Part shown: in pieces, positions 23,071 through 24,436 of the stretch
Position numbering within the stretch: the stretch's first letter is position 1
How the letters are laid out: each line of letters begins with the position of its first letter
Translations under genes and position numbers: made by a program
The notes under the pieces: model-generated
Told to the model about the DNA's origin: nothing
What the model saw: only the letters and a program-made list of their open reading frames with translations
Databases searched by the model: none
Source: JTS-RE9 sp964649195
GTDB lineage: Bacteria > Planctomycetota > Phycisphaerae > Phycisphaerales > Phycisphaeraceae
Reading direction: 5' to 3'
NCBI GenBank assembly: GCA_964649195.1
Contig: CAZYPK010000073.1
Span: forward strand, 1-24,436
DNA: 24,436 nucleotides

Positions 23071-24117
23071 TCATCGCGGGCGAATCTGCCCGGCGGCGGC
23101 GCGATAGAGGCGGACCATGTCCGGATCGCTCTGTCGCTGGGCCATGCGTTCGTACCCGTCTGCCAGGTCGTTCATGGCGGTACGGGGCGAGCAGATACTT
23201 GGCAGAAACTCCGCCAAGCGGCGCAGGAAGCGGGTAAACATGCCGTCATTCGTCTGACGGTGCGAAGTGGCGGGAGCGGAACTTTTCGCTTGGTGTCGCA
23301 CGGGGGACACTGGGGACACGCACGTCGAACCGGTCTCTTTCGGGGACCGGCCCATCCCCCCAAGATCTGACATCAGGTCAATGAGCGTTACCCGCGAGTC
23401 ATCGGTCAGCTCATAAAGCTCTTTCGACAGATGCGGCAATACTGCAACGACGACGACACACCCGCCTGCGACAAGAATGGAACGCAAAGGAGCGGCGTAC
23501 GCCCCCGCGTGGCCCACGACGATGACAGTGCGCGGCCCTGCGTGCATCATGCTGCGGAATCGCAGAATGCATTCGATGACACTCGTCTGCACAGACGTGC
23601 GAATCATCGTTCGATTCATTTCGCGTGCCTGTTTGGCGTGGCTGCTCGGCATGGCCCAGTCCGTGGCGAACTGACAGGCGGCCAGGACAGGCGTGCGTTC
23701 GACAGCATGGCGGTCTTCCACGCCACACCAGCGCCAACCGGCCTCCCGCACGGCCTTGATCAGCGGAGCTGGATCCGTCAGAGCAGTAGATGATTCGACG
23801 TAGTTGCACCAACGTGTGCCATAACGCGACCGCAGGAAGTGGCGAATCCGGCGCAGGTCGAGATGGTCGGGCAGAAACACTTCATTCGCTAGAATGTGCT
23901 TTTGCTGGCCGATGATCGCTCGCATCTCCGCTGCATCCAGGACGGCGACGGCCCCGCGATCATCCAGCCAGCGATTGAACTGGTTGTCGCGCTCGGGAGT
24001 CGCGCTGGCGATTCGCACTCTGTCATTGCCGGATGAATGACCTCCGCTGCGGGCAAGCAGCGGGATGTGAATGGCGTCGAGAGCAGGCAACACGGTCGGG
24101 CAGTAGATCGTTTCCAT
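23071..24117 (-). CDS. Unrecognised protein, possible NYN/PIN-like layout
   Basis: A 348-residue protein. The ATG at 24117 has GGAG (minus strand, 24125-24128) 7 nt upstream. The frame is open to 24294 and an upstream start would add a hydrophobic LPAFILMGFLYLL stretch, so a longer membrane-anchored form cannot be excluded. Strand-helix order recalls NYN/PIN-like nucleases: VAVLDAAEM (about 37-45), RRIRHFLRSRYGTRWCNYVE, LIKAVREAGWRWCGVED, then TVIVVGHAGAYAAPLRSILV and GCVVVVAVLPHLSKELYELT. In active NYN proteins the second strand reads (S/V)(G)D.DF; here it is VGHAGAY, so acidic residues are missing. The C-terminal 90 residues are polar, ending in a helical DPDMVRLYRAAAGQIRPR. Fold assignment is tentative; no function is claimed. 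Confidence 0.6.
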   Translation of the reverse strand: METIYCPTVLPALDAIHIPLLARSGGHSSGNDRVRIASATPERDNQFNRWLDDRGAVAVLDAAEMRAIIGQQKHILANEVFLPDHLDLRRIRHFLRSRYGTRWCNYVESSTALTDPAPLIKAVREAGWRWCGVEDRHAVERTPVLAACQFATDWAMPSSHAKQAREMNRTMIRTSVQTSVIECILRFRSMMHAGPRTVIVVGHAGAYAAPLRSILVAGGCVVVVAVLPHLSKELYELTDDSRVTLIDLMSDLGGMGRSPKETGSTCVSPVSPVRHQAKSSAPATSHRQTNDGMFTRFLRRLAEFLPSICSPRTAMNDLADGYERMAQRQSDPDMVRLYRAAAGQIRPR

Positions 24118-24436
24118 AACGGGTCTCCATGTGTCCAGGCGGCCTATTCCGCTGGGGTATATGAAGACGCGATGACCAGCAGCCAATCTGATCAGGCAAC
24201 GCGAAGATTTTCTTTCAGATTGTTGTTTCGCCGTGCCAAACGCCTTTCTTAATAGGTAAAGAAAACCCATCAGTATGAAGGCAGGCAAAGTCAACGCCCT
24301 CGCCCGGCCCCAGCCGCTCTATGGCAGCCAGGGCCGGGCACAACTCACCGAGCGACAGGCACATCTGCCCAGCACACAGTGACCGACCAGTTCAACGAAT
24401 CCCGAAAAAACGCACAGATCAGCGCCTCTGCTCTCC
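24118..24436. other. Right-end region with inverted repeat and dispersed repeat
   Basis: 319 bases upstream of the minus-strand gene. CAATCTGA (24184-24191) and TCAGATTG (24215-24222) form an 8-bp inverted repeat 67-105 nt before the start codon at 24117, a possible operator. The second copy of the dispersed repeat lies at 24302-24370. No other gene is evident before the window ends. Confidence 0.5.
24302..24370. repeat. Dispersed ~70-bp repeat, copy B
   Basis: Same orientation as copy A at 18341-18410. It shares the ordered blocks CCGGCC, CAGCCGC, GGCAGCCAGGGC, GGCAC and TCACC.AGCG.CAGGCA.ATC.G, with scattered substitutions and one single-base length difference. Confidence 0.6.

Noticed and set aside
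24118..24294. N-terminal extension of the minus-strand gene with a hydrophobic LPAFILMGFLYLL stretch, possibly a membrane anchor.
   Set aside because: It would start at TTG without a ribosome-binding site and spans an inverted repeat; ATG 24117 has GGAG at good spacing. Kept only as an alternative.

Overview
The window looks like a chromosomal scaffold from a planctomycete, probably of the Phycisphaerae type. The evidence is a large repeat protein carrying an N-terminal LEPRLLLSG motif, a planctomycete-style ECF sigma factor overlapping a transmembrane Ser/Thr kinase with WD40 repeats, an NPCBM-domain secreted protein, and GC-rich codon use. A run of exactly 100 N (1388-1487) shows that this is a draft assembly, broken inside nearly identical tandem repeats. 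The taxonomic call is inference from gene content only.

Layout. (1) 1-2415, minus strand: an FG-GAP/VCBS repeat protein, incomplete at the left edge and interrupted by the gap. A G-quadruplex-prone tract lies in its leader. (2) 2870-3449: two tandem small XRE-type regulators. (3) 3697-4314, minus strand: what appears to be a decayed integrase N-terminus with a disrupted start. (4) 4482-4553: tRNA-Gly(UCC), followed by a very long hairpin that runs up to the start codon of a tyrosine recombinase (4680-5906). This is the classic arrangement of an integrative element in a tRNA gene. (5) 5946-14815: a co-directional and often overlapping gene block. It encodes a winged-helix protein, an excisionase-like HTH protein, a ParB-like protein, an acidic protein, a replisome-organizer-like double winged-helix protein, a second winged-helix protein, a DnaB/RecA-fold ATPase with an odd Walker A, three small proteins, and an AAA+ ATPase of helicase-loader type. 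No capsid, terminase large subunit, tail or conjugation gene is visible here. (6) 14816-15385: a non-coding region with a good terminator and a cluster of TTTGCAGAT-type iterons and palindromes, a candidate origin or operator. (7) 15386-16420: a TIGR02391/Ymh-type HEPN protein convergent with a third XRE regulator, plausible defence or accessory cargo. (8) 16555-22846: host-like planctomycete genes, namely a secreted NPCBM protein behind a near-consensus promoter, then an ECF sigma factor translationally coupled to a kinase with 14 WD40 repeats. (9) 23071-24117, minus strand: an unrecognised protein with a possible NYN/PIN-like layout.

How it fits together. The integrase, the excisionase-like protein and the hairpin would control excision. 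The ParB-like, double winged-helix, DnaB-like and AAA+ proteins look like a self-contained replication-initiation and maintenance set, and the iteron cluster just after the AAA+ gene would be a natural target for them. The best candidate for an undescribed system is therefore this tRNA-Gly-linked, replication-proficient but apparently structure-less integrative element, possibly a satellite or plasmid-like island, with a HEPN gene at its distal end. The right attachment site was not found, so the true extent is unknown.
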